Assembly: GCA_019279435.1 (NCBI GenBank)
Contig: JAAALK010000080.1
Span: forward strand, 87,332,328-87,396,327
Origin: Zizania palustris
Lineage: Eukaryota > Streptophyta > Magnoliopsida > Poales > Poaceae
Reading direction: 5' to 3'
DNA: 64,000 bases
Under the pieces are notes generated by a model. The model made no database searches. It was not told the origin of the DNA and was given only the letters and a program-made list of their open reading frames with translations. Shown here piece by piece: positions 34,801 to 44,749 of the stretch. Positions within the stretch are counted from its first letter, which is position 1; the number at the start of each line of letters is the position of its first letter. The translations under genes and the position numbers were made by a program.

Positions 34801-36314
34801 GGGCTAGTGAGTGAAAAAACACCTCACGAGTTTTGCGGTTGGTCATACGAAAAGTGACGGCTTCCCCTTTGTGGTTGGTCACAGTTACGGACTTGCTGGC
34901 ACAATCGATCACTCCCTTGTGTCTCATCAGTCAATCCATCCCTAGGATGAGGTCGAGTCTGGTACACTTAATGAGGACTGGCTCAGCCCGGAATAATATC
35001 CCTTGAATCTCTATCTTTACCTTAGGGTTGTATAAGTGGGCTAAGGTTTTATTGCCTGGAGTGGCAATCATCATTGGGGCTGGTAGAGGGAGCACTTCCA
35101 AGTTGTTGGCTCTCACAAAATCCTCCGAGATGAAAGAATGTGTTGCCCCAAAGTCAAATAGTATTATGGTCGGTAAGGAATTTGCGGTAAACGTACCGAG
35201 CATGACTTCAGGAGCTTCCTGAGCTTCCTCCGCACTGATTTGGTTAACGCGGGCACGAATATCCTGGTTGGGTGTCGCGCCTTGGAGTTGCTTGGGGTGA
35301 GGACACTAATGTGCGTAGTGCCCTTCCTTCCGGCAGTTGAAGCAGACGACCGGCTTCCCTTGGCGGTCCCTCATGATCGGGGCCTTGGCAGCGGGCGTTG
35401 GCTGAGCGACCGGAGCTGGTGGAGCAGGGCGGGGATGCCCAGCGTTGGATCCACTGGCGGCGTGAGGTGGCCTGTATGCGGGCCGAGGATGGTAGGTGGG
35501 CGCTGGTGGTGGAGGGACTGAAGCGGGGCCTCTGAGAGTTCGCCTGATGATGCTTGAACGCGATCATCTTCCTCTTCTTGAGGTCCAACTTATTCTGCTC
35601 AGTCTCTTGGATGAGCGCCTTGTTCACCAACCGTTGAAAGTCGGCATAGTAGGTGGCGATGAGCTGGATGGACAGCTCATCCTTGAGTCTCTGGAGGAAC
35701 TTGGCCTGGCGGAGGATGTCGGTTCGCACCTCTTCTGGCGCGTAGCGTGCCAGGCGGTTGAACTCATGGAGGTACTCCCTGATGGTCCGGCTGCCTTGCT
35801 GCAGGTCGCAAAACTCCTGCTGTTTCACCACGATGACTCTAGCGGGGACGTGGGCGGCGCGAAAGGCGATGGTGAACTCTGCGGTGTTACCCTGGAGCTG
35901 ATGAGTGGTGAACGCCACTATCTCCTGGTTGGTGCATGGGAGGAGGTCCAACTTCTTGCCAATGGTGTGGAGCCAATCTCCGGCCTCCATGGCGTTTGTG
36001 GTGCTGGATAAGATCGGGGGACGCACGCGCAAGAACTTCGAAAGTTGAGGCGCGGGCACGGGGAATGGTGCACGAGGGGTGGGCTCCACATTCTGCAGCC
36101 GGTCCAACTGTGCTTGTTGGTGCTACATCTGGGTGAGGAGAGCGGTGATCAGCTGGTTCTGGCTCGCCATCATTTCCGCCAAGGTGGGGTGGTTGGTGGA
36201 CGGTGGCCCAGTCTGACGTTGGCCCGTTGCACCCCAGTTGGGCACAACACTTCCGGGCAAACCATTGCTTGCCCCTTCTCCGTTGTTGGACCCTGTGTTC
36301 TGGTTGACGGCCAT
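31899..36314 (-). pseudogene. gag-pol: Tekay gag-pol polyprotein with C-terminal chromodomain (decayed)
   Basis: The ATG at 36314 opens gag (MAVNQNTGSNNGEG). The gag core lies at 36050-35560 (TIREYLHEFNRLARYAPEEV) and a CCHC knuckle (CFNCRKEGHYAH..C) near 35340. The protease is near 35150 with DFGATHS, where DSGATHS is normal. In RT (about 34700-34180) the active site VFIDD is broken by one extra A, giving VFIDE and a frameshift. RNase H spans about 33820-33420 ([20 protein letters not shown]). Integrase has an HHCC region near 33030 (CDTCR), GMDFITGLP near 32940 and VSDRGSQF near 32745. A chromodomain at 32060-31902 (LTYIEKPVKILE, VQW, WEKEDEF) ends the protein. In-frame stops and shifts occur near 36126, 35530, 34930, 34500, 33018, 32650 and 32322. 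In this family the chromodomain steers integration to heterochromatin. Confidence 0.9.
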
Positions 36315-36536
36315 CTTCTGAATATATAAGAGCTTTATCCATAAGATAAAAGGTTGTGAAACAAATATTTAGCCAAAATAGCCCATAGAGGCTCATATAT
36401 ATATATATATATATCTCAAAGTGGTATAAAATGTTCATTACATCCATGTTCTTATTTTAATCCACCTACAACACATGTCGTTGCAGGTGGCACCACAATC
36501 ACAAAATTATTAAAATCATTCAACAATAGCTACCGC
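36315..36536 (-). repeat. Leader between upstream ORF and gag, with (AT)10 microsatellite
   Basis: No open frame spans this segment. It holds a perfect (AT)10 run at 36395-36414 and AT-rich DNA. Confidence 0.8.
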
Positions 36537-37302
36537 CTACTCGTCGTCTGGGGCGGTTTCCATGCTCTCAGATCCACGAGGGTCCTAAGGGACAGTGAGC
36601 TCGAGAAAATTCTCGATAATGGGGCCGGAGAAGATGGTGGGGCGCACGGCAAGGGCGCTGGAGCTGGACGGTCCGGCGGTCGAGGGGTGTGGCAGAATCC
36701 TCTTGCGGCGAGGGGCGGGCTCACGGATGGGCTTCTTCCTCCTTGGGATGAGGGGGACCATCTCCGCTATGTCCTTCTACAGTTGCATAATCTTGCGCTA
36801 CAACTCGCCATTCTGTTGGATCAAGCTCTTCGTCTCCTGACGAAGGAACTCGACCGCCTCATGGTGCTCCTCGGCGTCCATCACGGCCTCGGTATGGAGA
36901 TCATCCATGGCCTAAAGGAGGCACGTCTGCCGGGACATGACCGGATCACGATCGGAGTGAACTCCGATGTAGATGCTATGGTGGGCACCGGGAGTGCGCT
37001 TTAGCACGAGCCGAAAGGATGAGTTCTGAAGACGATCGTCATAGATCATCCTCAGCTCCATGAGGGCTTGGAGGGCGATGCGTTGGCACGCGACATCGAA
37101 GGTTGGGCCCCCAAGTGTTGCCGTTAAAAACAGCAGGTGCTCGCCAGATCCGTGGATGGTGAGGGAGACCTGCGAACTCTTCCATGTACACCCCATGGAA
37201 CTCGGGCTCAAAGAGGAACCCAAGGAAGGTGACCATCATGCGGAGCTCCCTGACGAAGCCCTCGAAGTGGCGGAAGAAGTTGTGCACTTGGTAGACCGGC
37301 AT
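36537..37302 (-). pseudogene. Extra sense ORF between PBS and gag of the Tekay element (unknown function)
   Basis: From the ATG at 37302 (MPVYQVHNFFRHFEGFV) the frame runs through FLGFLFEPEFHGVYMEEF, shifts once near 37130, and continues through GGPTFDVACQRIALQALMEL and a helical, Glu/Gln-rich stretch with coiled-coil character (EEHHEAVEFLRQETKSLIQ). A basic cluster (RRKKPIREPAPRRKR) and a Pro/Ser-rich tail ending in PDDE then TAG (36537) follow. It spans about 255 codons. Four internal TAGs (near 36913, 36818, 36803 and 36570) sit where Gln is plausible. It reads in the same direction as gag and starts about 125 bases after the primer-binding site. I recognise no catalytic domain. The basic cluster could be a nuclear or nucleic-acid-binding signal. 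Codon-like structure over the whole length argues against chance. Confidence 0.6.
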
Positions 37303-37427
37303 CTACAAAAACAATAAGTTGAAGAAAAGTGAGGAGAGGAACAAAGTTTATAAAGTAGGTTTCCGTAAAATAGTGTTCATCCAACTAAGGGTTAGGCTGG
37401 TCCGTTTGGCTTCCTAGAGTCAAGTCG

Positions 37428-37439
37428 GCTCTGATACCA
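37428..37439 (-). other. Primer-binding site (initiator Met tRNA type)
   Basis: The minus strand reads TGGTATCAGAGC, five bases inside the 5' LTR boundary. This is the standard complement of the plant initiator tRNA-Met 3' end and fixes element orientation and LTR edge. Confidence 0.75.
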
Positions 37440-37444
37440 TCTCG

Positions 37445-39601
37445 TGGCACCCCGATTTAACAAATCGAAACATTATTAAATTTCCAAAGAAAAACAATAA
37501 TACAAGAGGTTCATCATGCGACACGTACATACGAGCAAACATCCTTGGTACGCAGAACACATTATTACAAAAGAGTAAAATTAAAATTATGTAAATAAAA
37601 GCATGACGAACGCCCTCTTCAGGATCTTCTTCTTGACTGGGTCGCTACTCCAGACCATCCTCGTAGTAGGCATTCTCTGAATTGTGTGTCTAATCGGTAT
37701 GAGTACGAAAAGTACTCAACAAGCCACCGCAAATGCAATGGTAATGCAAGGTAATAACAAAGGAAGAATAATGGCTAAAAGTACGGAAAAGCATATTTAT
37801 AAAGCAGTTAATGTGATACAATTATTAACACAGAAATGTAAACATGTATATGCATCAGCTTCTAACTCGAGGGGTACAGTCAGCCCACCCTCGCTCAACG
37901 GTCCTTACATGTCAAATCAATCATGCACATTCATTATAAAGTAAACTAACTGTGGGATGTCACGCAACCCACCCTTGACCGTGGGCTCGGCTTTTGAAAA
38001 AGATTTATTACTCTGATCAGAGGTGTACTACTGTACCCATAAGGCACACACTCATCCCAAACACCAAAGTGTAACGAGATGACCCATACCACGGGAACTC
38101 GTGCCAAAACCTTGGCATGAAATGCTCCAAGCGATAACCACCCGCTCTAGGTTTTGCCGGCGCGCCGGGCTGCATCCCGGATAGCGTCGCACCCCCTTTT
38201 GCGCCACGTCGGTACAAGCCACCCGCAAGTGCAGCTTGACCCATCTCCAAGTGGTGGCCTCGGTTTGGAACACTCCATACCTTAGTTAGTACTTACCCAT
38301 TAGATTTGTGGTTAGTACGGAAGTGTATTGCAATGGATCCCTCAGATTGGTCCTTATAGTGCCCCGGGTGCTACCGACTAATGCCCAATCTTGCACCCGG
38401 AACCCACCATGCATACACTCGCAACCAAAACTCTATCACCAACAGAATTCCAAAATTAAGGATAACGGGGATCATATAGTAGAACCAAGTTGCTACGACT
38501 CGTTTTTAATCCTATAGCAATCGTGTCAATACATTGGACACTAGCTAATAGTACTAATCATATGGTGACAAGGAGTTTAGGCTAGATAGCATGGCTTGGG
38601 TTGCACATCAAGGTCGGGGGATCATAATAAATATATTGTAAGGGTTCCATTTGACTAATGCATGTATATCCTATGTGTTTTAGCAATAGTTTGGTAAAAC
38701 ATGGGTTCAATATGCTCAAAAGATTGGTTTGGTGACTTGCCTTGTTCAGCAAAAGGCGTCGGGGGAACTTCAGGAAAGTATTCCGGCTCCTCGGCGGTGT
38801 TGTAGTCTTTTCGACAAAAATAATAAACATAACACTCAATAAACATTCCAAAATCACACAATAAGCATATAGGTATTGATTTGTTTGAACCAAAGATCCT
38901 GGACCGTTGGATCTTGATCCAACGCGCGGGGGCGAGGCGGGAGGCTTAAGTGAAAATGGACGCGTGAGATTAAAAGGCCGAACCGGTACGCGATGGATGG
39001 CCCAGATTCATCGCGGGATTTAAATATAAACGAACGGCTCAGATTAAAACGTAACGCTTCGCCAAGATCTAATGGATCTGATTAAACCACACAAGGGATT
39101 TAATCGCCACCGTTGGATCAAGATCGCACGGTCGCGATTGAATCCGACATGGCACGGGTACTCGACCCGTGCCGGTCGTCTTCTCCAGCGACGGCGAGCG
39201 GGCCAGGGGCCACGGCGAGCGACGGCGAGGGATCCCAAGGGCTAAAACAGGAGGGCACTATGGGGATCACGAGGGTACCGTTGGCGAGGCGAGAGGTCGT
39301 TGGAGCGAGGCCGACGACGAGCGTAGACTTTGTAGACGTTTGGGTCCTCGTCAGCGACGGTGTTCCGGCGGGGTTCATCGTCGGCGGAGGGGTGGCGGAG
39401 GGGTGGCCGTTGTAAACATTGTCAAAATTGTACATTGGTCTTAGGAACATGATATAATTTTCTCAGAGCTTGGTTTGGACTGTATCTCTAGACATTTATT
39501 TATTTGGACATTTTTAATTTAGAATAAAATAAAATTAAATTATTTCCTAGGAAAATATATTTTTCTGAATTTATTATCTCTGGAAAATTTGGGATTTTAT
39601 A
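37445..39601 (-). repeat. 5' LTR of the Tekay element, with internal deletions
   Basis: It starts TGGCACCCCGATTTAAC (plus-strand view) and follows the 3' LTR closely to about 38893, then jumps to CTGGACCGTTGGATC. About 0.5 kb is missing (the counterpart of 29960-30460). A second jump near 39415 removes most of the GC-rich block. The last 60 bases (GAAAATTTGGGATTTTATA) resemble the 3' LTR end GAAAATTTGGGGTGTTACA but are diverged, so the outer edge is uncertain by some tens of bases. Confidence 0.75.
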
Positions 39602-39640
39602 GACGTGTGGTAGTTATCACGCGTCACTGATGACTCCCTC

Positions 39641-39650
39641 TTATAAATAG
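39641..39650 (+). promoter_or_regulatory. Possible promoter TATA box in CACTA element
   Basis: CTTATAAATAGGCGGAACGC is a good plant TATA box. A C/T-rich stretch (39680-39930) that could be a leader follows, then the tandem array and the gene at 41162. Function is inferred. Confidence 0.35.
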
Positions 39651-39974
39651 GCGGAACGCGAAGTGAATCGGTATGCTTTCAATTCTTGAAACTCTAACCA
39701 TAGCGCTCTACTGTCGTCGTAGTCGCCTTTGTGCTCCTCACCACCCCCACCATTCTTCATTCTGTCCCGGCCATTTGTTTTGTCGTGCATGGCCGTTCGT
39801 TACGTCCCATGTGTCCTCCGCTCCACCATTCGTCTCGTCACACGTCGCTTCTGCTCCGCTGCCTCTTCCGTCGCGCATGGACGAACCTACTCGCCGCGCG
39901 CCACCTCGGTTGCATCCTTCTCCTCCTAAGGTCCTCCTCACTTTTGTGCTCAATATTTGCTCAGTGAAGATAAC

Positions 39975-40508
39975 GCTACTAATTGGTGCAATATGAGGAT
40001 GTGTCTGACAAATTAGTTTAATTTTGTTGTTTTTACAAATTTATTCATGCAATGCAATGCTATCTCATTAATTTGTGCTCTATGATGCTTTTTCATTTTT
40101 GGGATTAATATTTGCTCTATGATGGTTAATTAATTTGCTCAATGAAGATAATAATGCTATTAATTTGTGTAATATGAGGATTTGTGACAATTTAGTTTTA
40201 TTTTGTTGTTTCACAAATTTATTCATGCAATGCAATGCTCTCTCATTAATTTGTGCACTATGATGCTTTGTTCATTTTTGTGCTCAATATTTGCTTTATG
40301 ATGGTTAATTAATTTTCTCAATGAAGATAATGCTATTAATTTGTGCAATATGAGGATTTGTGACGATTTAGTTTAATTTTGTTGTTTTCACAAATTTATT
40401 CATGCAATGCAATGATCTCTCATTAATTTGTGCTCTATGATTCTTTGTTAATTTTTGTGCTCAATATTTGCTCTATGATGGTTAATTAATTTGCTCAATA
40501 TAGATAAT
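39975..40508. repeat. Three 177-bp tandem repeats
   Basis: Units begin at GCTACTAATTGGTGCAATAT (39975), GCTATTAATTTGTGTAATAT (40156) and GCTATTAATTTGTGCAATAT (40332); a fourth start is visible at 40509. The period is 176-181 bp and copies are roughly 90% alike by eye. They are AT-rich and non-coding, perhaps part of an intron of the CACTA gene. Confidence 0.65.
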
Positions 40509-40845
40509 GCTATTAATATGCCACACACACCTATGTTATAAATTGTAGCATACTGGTGAGGAGGCCATTAAGTTGGTAGCCCGACATCTGAGAGCAATCA
40601 TGTATGTTCAACTAATTTTAATGATATATGTTATATTTATTATATATTTTTATTTCAGTTATTATTTCAATTGGTTTTTCAAGAGTCTCTTGGTTCTTAC
40701 CTTGTTTTATTTTTTTGAAAAATAAGTTAGTGTCGCGCAACTGATTACGTCGTCTCCCATTCGGGAGTGTGGGATTATAAATATGATCGGGCAACTAATC
40801 ATATTTATAGGAAGACGCTCTCGAATTGTGTACACTTGATAATCC

Positions 40846-41057
40846 GGGGATGTGTGGCCCACGTAGCTAGACCACGTGGTCCCGTACGGTTCTAGAGATA
40901 ATTTCAGTGGTGTCTCTCTGTTGTTCTCCGGATACACAATTCTCTCGACCATGAGTCGAGACGTGTAATTGGAGAAGAGCGGGGTGATGCCGCTGAAATT
41001 TTCTTTGGAACCGTGTTGGACAACGTGGTCCAGCTATGCTAGCCGCACATCCCCGGA
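40846..41057. repeat. Imperfect inverted repeat, about 65-bp arms
   Basis: The left arm starts GGGGATGTGTGGCCCACGTA (about 40846-40911). Its reverse complement appears as ...TAGCCGCACATCCCC (about 40990-41057). The arms share GGACCACGT..., TTCTAGAGATAATTTCAG-like and GGGGATGTG blocks at roughly three in four bases. The loop is about 80 bases. The transcript could fold into a long hairpin upstream of the ATG at 41162. Confidence 0.6.
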
Positions 41058-41161
41058 TGGGATTTAGGACCTATCCTTGCCTATTTGTGCCCAGTAGGTA
41101 GTGTCGTACGGTCATTTAATTTTTTAATGAAACAATAAGGTCTCTGTTGTGTTAATGTTTG

Positions 41162-41761
41162 ATGTCTACCCATTCCTCTGCTGGGTCTTCTAGCTCTGCC
41201 GACGAGGTCGAGTTAGCAATCAAGAAGCCCAAGACACAAGCAAAGTGGCCAACAGACATGATAACCGTCAAGGAGGTTGACAGTAATGGGCTCCCAAAAG
41301 AGAAAGTGGCCTTGCAATTCCTGAGGAAGCTTGCAGGACTGATTGCACGGGCGAGGGTCCAATTGAACCCGAGGAACTTCAATGATCTCAGCCGAGAGCA
41401 GAAGGTGGCACTATACAATGACAAAATCAATGACTACCTCGAGTTTTCCGAGACCTCAAAGGCAGTAGCAGTAAATACTACCATGAAGACCTCAACAACT
41501 GCTCTTCGCAACCCAGAGCACCATGGTCATGTGCGGGGCATCTCTAGCTCGCAAGGCTAGAAGCATGGTTTCCCGGACAATGCTGACATGTACAAGAAGC
41601 GAAGAAGGCCCACGGAAATCGATGTGGAGGAACTCTCTGTGAAGATCAAGAGGGATCTATACATGGATATCGCGAGTAGCTTAGCTCAACAGGGTATTAT
41701 ACTTCCAAACCAAGCTACAATTGATAGCCCTCGTGCCAAAAAGAGAAGTTATGCATCATGA
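41162..41761 (+). pseudogene. CACTA-borne ORF of unknown function
   Basis: The ATG at 41162 opens MSTHSSAGSSSSADEVE. A Ser-rich acidic start is followed by KKPKTQAKWPTDM, a Lys/Arg-rich helical stretch (RKLAGLIARARVQLNP) and DLSREQKVALYND. One TAG (41558-41560) interrupts the frame, which continues through MYKKRRRPTEID and AKKRSYAS to a TGA at 41759-41761. Basic clusters suggest a nuclear or DNA-binding protein. It may be the first exon(s) of the gene that continues into the protease part at 41998-43411. I cannot assign a family. Confidence 0.45.
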
Positions 41762-41997
41762 GAGGTTGAGTAGCAATTAATGTGTAGCGGTTTGGATGAC
41801 ACCATTGACTTGGCTAACTGAACCAACCACGTGCAAGCTTATCATAAAGACCGCAGGGGTTCAGATTGAGGTGGCAAGGGGTGTTGTCTATTGATTTTGT
41901 GCACCCCAACATGGAAGACATCCCATTGCCTATTACTCCCACTAATGAAATCACCACCCTTCGTGATGCTATTCTAACAAGGGTATAGTGGAAACGG

Positions 41998-43411
41998 GTG
42001 GATATTTTGGTCGATGCCAAGAACATCCAGCTGCTCAGCCAATCTAATGCTCAACCTTCTATCGAACCACCAGTTGCTCAAGTAGCTCAGCCACATACTG
42101 TTGTTGCTCCTGCTCAGCCATCTACTGTTGTCGTGCCTGTTGCAATTGCACCTATCGAGCAAGGAGAAAGTGTTATCATTCTGTCGCCATAAAATAAGAC
42201 AACGAGTTAACACAGAAAACCAAAGAAGGCTAAAAATACTAAAAAAGAGGTGAAGTCTAAGGTCGGGTCCGCCTGGACTGTTCCACATGCTAAGTACGAA
42301 AAAGGCAAGCCCTTGCTGCCTCAAGATCAACTAAGAAGGGGAGGGCAAGCCTTAATAGACCTCCATCAAATATACCTCAACGTCTGCAAGGAAAGAAAAA
42401 ATTTGGTCATTGTAACATACAAGAAAAAACGTTTCTTTAACATTGATGGCTATTTCTTGGTATGCTTCAATGATCTGTACAATCTTTTTTAACTTGGACG
42501 CTCTCAACATCAGCTTGCTATGGTGCTGGACATTGTAAGTTACTTAACCTATATTTTATATTAAAATTGATACGTCATTATGTGGTATTAACTACTCTTT
42601 CATATGTGCAGGATAATGTGGCAAAAATGCAAGGATCTACCTTTCAAATTTTTGGATCCACAGATGATTGCAATGTCTTCAATCAAGGTCGATAGGAAGT
42701 CATGTGTCAACTACGTATATAGTGTACTCACCTCATGCATCCCAAGCTAGTGAGATATAATGGGCATACACTACTTGGATGGACATTATGTCCTAGTACT
42801 AATTGCCACCAAGTGGAAGACCGTATGGTACATTGACTCAGCAAGACCAAAGGGACCGGATGGTGGGCGCACCGAGAGGGACTTCTAGGTACTCAAAAGT
42901 TTAATAGGTGAGTAAAGTTTTCTTCACTTCGTCATTATAAGTTCAACCTTCAGCCTATTTTTTTAACTCAATATTGTTCTACCTCGTTACAGAGCTTTCA
43001 AAGATGTTGTCGAAACGAACAAAGTAAAAGGACAACAGTGGGCAAAATTGGTTCATAAAACTGTGGTGCCTGTAAGCCTCTAAATATTTACCCTTTCAAA
43101 TTTTCTGAATGTTTACCCTTTCAAATTTAATGTGTCATCCAAACTAATCATGTATTTCCATAACAGTGCTACAGTCAACCTCCTAGAAACCAATGCGGGT
43201 TTATGTTGCACACCATATGACGCTGGATGTGAAGATGATGGATCTTAAATCACCCGACGTAAGATGTTATCTTGAAGCTTTGTTCTTCTGTTTCATTTAC
43301 TTTTCACTTATGCAAACATTGACTGATGTCAAAAACTCATTTTATAGGAATTCAACCTACCTGAAGGCACTCTTAGAGAGACTGAGGTGGTGGAGATCTG
43401 TTCATGACTAG
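41998..43411 (+). pseudogene. Ulp1-like (C48) cysteine protease gene in CACTA element, multi-exon remnant
   Basis: After a Pro/Val/Gln-rich exon (about 41998-42190) and FFNIDGYFLVCFNDLY (about 42430) come NLDALNISLLWCWTL and a GT donor (about 42535). The next exon has the protease half with GIHYLDGHYVLVLI (catalytic His type, near 42770) and VWYIDSARP (catalytic Asp, near 42830), then a donor GGTGAGTAAAG near 42907. A short exon (42993-43072) and an acceptor CATAACAG near 43166 lead to CYSQPPRNQCGF, holding the Gln-Cys pair of the active site. A one-base shift follows, then VYVAHHM. Ulp1-like proteases process SUMO; their capture by grass CACTA and Mutator-like elements is known. A TAG near 42749, another near 42887 and the shift show decay. 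Exon limits are by eye. Confidence 0.55.
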
Positions 43412-43679
43412 CGTTATTCATGTTGGAACAAGTCTTCGCAAATAATGGCGCTTTCCATTATAAGACCCCCAGTTTAATTAATGTTTCAATTTATCATGTA
43501 ACTGATGCAATCATTTGGTGAAACATATGGAATACATTTTTATCGATGATTTGTTTGTGCAATGCAATCTATGATGGTGGTATTCTGTGATGAATTATAT
43601 GTTGTATTTTTTATGATGAATTTTGTGTTGTTTGCAATTTAAAAAGGTGGCTGCCATATACTGGCTTTGATTCGGGATG

Positions 43680-43975
43680 CAGCCTAAAAATAAATATTTT
43701 TTTAAATATGACCATAACAATAGTGACGGGTGACATTATCCACACATCCCTAAAGGTCACAATAGTGACGGGTGTATAGCACTCCCCATCACTTAATATG
43801 ACCTATTCAGGATGTAGCCTAAAAAATAATTATTTTTTTAAAAATATGACAATAATATTAGTGACGGGTGACATTGGTTACCAATCACTAAAGGTCACAA
43901 TAGAGACGGGTGTAAAGTACCCCCCGTCACAAAAGATGACCTTTAGTGACGGGTAACCAATGTCACCCTTCACTA
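43680..43975. repeat. CACTA subterminal repeats: 127-bp duplication and hairpin
   Basis: GTGACGGGTG recurs at 43735, 43765, 43861 and, in variant form, near 43904 and 43946, with reverse copies between. Two units of about 127 bp (starting GCAGCCTAAAAATAA and GTAGCCTAAAAAATAA) are tandem. 43860-43897 and 43937-43974 form a 38-bp inverted repeat (35 of 38 match). Such subterminal motifs are where CACTA TnpA-type proteins bind; that role is inferred. Confidence 0.55.
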
Positions 43976-44128
43976 AAAGGGGGCATGTTAGACCCGGATA
44001 GGACCCGGAGAGACCCTTTATTGATAGGTATTTACCCGTCATTAATGATAGGGCTTTACTAACGCGATAAGGGTGATGGGGGAAAAACCCATCACTAATT
44101 TATGTTATGACCCGTCAATAATGTACGT

Positions 44129-44141
44129 TTCTGTTGTAGTG
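44129..44141 (+). repeat. Right terminal inverted repeat of CACTA element
   Basis: TTCTGTTGTAGTG is the reverse complement of CACTACAACAGAA. The next three bases are TTA, the expected size for a target duplication, but the left partner is not seen. Confidence 0.6.
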
Positions 44142-44144
44142 TTA

Positions 44145-44749
44145 TCTTTTTCAATTTCAACCTTTTTCTTTTCCTTTTTCATTATTTCCAATGGTTATTT
44201 GAATCAACCTTATGCTAAACGACCAAGCCAAGCCTAGACCAGAACAGGACCATCAGAAGCTTAAGACATTGGTCTTGGCATACAATACAATATCCTAATT
44301 CACACCAAAGTGCTATGGTAAGCATTCCAGAACAATGCATTGCGACACGACAAACTCACCTCGATCTTTTCACTTAAGGATAAAAGGCATGCATTTTTCA
44401 TTTTTTATTATTTTTATCATTTTATAGCATATTTTTCATGTTAAAGCATATAGATGTCCAACTTACATATCTACATCTAAGTATAGGATTCAACTACCAA
44501 GCATGTAAAAGATAGCAAAAGTATTCAGCCTACACATGCTAGTTACCAGAATCAATGGTGATCATTTTTCAGTTTTAAAGCATAAAAGCCATGCATATGA
44601 CAGATATCAGATATATCATGTGAACTGAAGCAATGCATGATTAGCAACAAGTATTCAAAAGCATATACTTGTAGGAATGAGTAAAAGCAGTTCAATCATA
44701 TAACAAAAGAAAACTCAAAGTGTGATATATGAATGTGTATTATATGAAC
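44145..44749 (-). other. AT-rich stretch with no gene seen
   Basis: It lies between the CACTA terminus and the end of the copia RNase H. It is AT-rich with several TATATGA-type words and no usable ORF. It is probably the 3' untranslated part of the copia element. Confidence 0.4.

Larger units (their letters stand above)
28513..39601 (-). mobile_element. Tekay-type chromovirus (Ty3/gypsy), nearly full length
   Basis: On the minus strand: 5' LTR (39601-37445), initiator-Met-type primer-binding site (37439-37428), an extra ORF (37302-36537), gag-pol (36314-31899) ending in a chromodomain, polypurine tract (31868-31857) and 3' LTR (31854-28513). I see no target-site duplication: the right outer end is diverged, and the left outer terminus has CG where TG is expected. 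Confidence 0.85.
39602..44141 (+). mobile_element. CACTA (En/Spm-type) DNA transposon remnant
   Basis: The right terminus at 44129-44141 is the reverse complement of CACTACAACAGAA, the CACTA hallmark. Subterminal copies of GTGACGGGTG on both strands lie at 43730-43990. Inside are a putative promoter, a 177-bp tandem array, a large imperfect inverted repeat and two decayed genes, one Ulp1-like. I do not find the left CACTAC terminus; it may be lost where the Tekay LTR ends at about 39601. I see no TnpD/transposase, so this is non-autonomous or degraded. Confidence 0.7.

Noticed and set aside
36395..36414. (AT)10 as a regulatory element
   Set aside because: A simple microsatellite in an AT-rich leader; nothing shows a function beyond that.
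39673..39996. His/Pro/Ser-rich frame after the CACTA TATA box
   Set aside because: Open in all three forward frames because of C/T-rich composition; more likely an untranslated leader. No homologous motif seen.
40707..40952. Minus-strand 81-codon frame
   Set aside because: It overlaps the large inverted repeat of the CACTA element and has no protein motif; it is probably open by chance.
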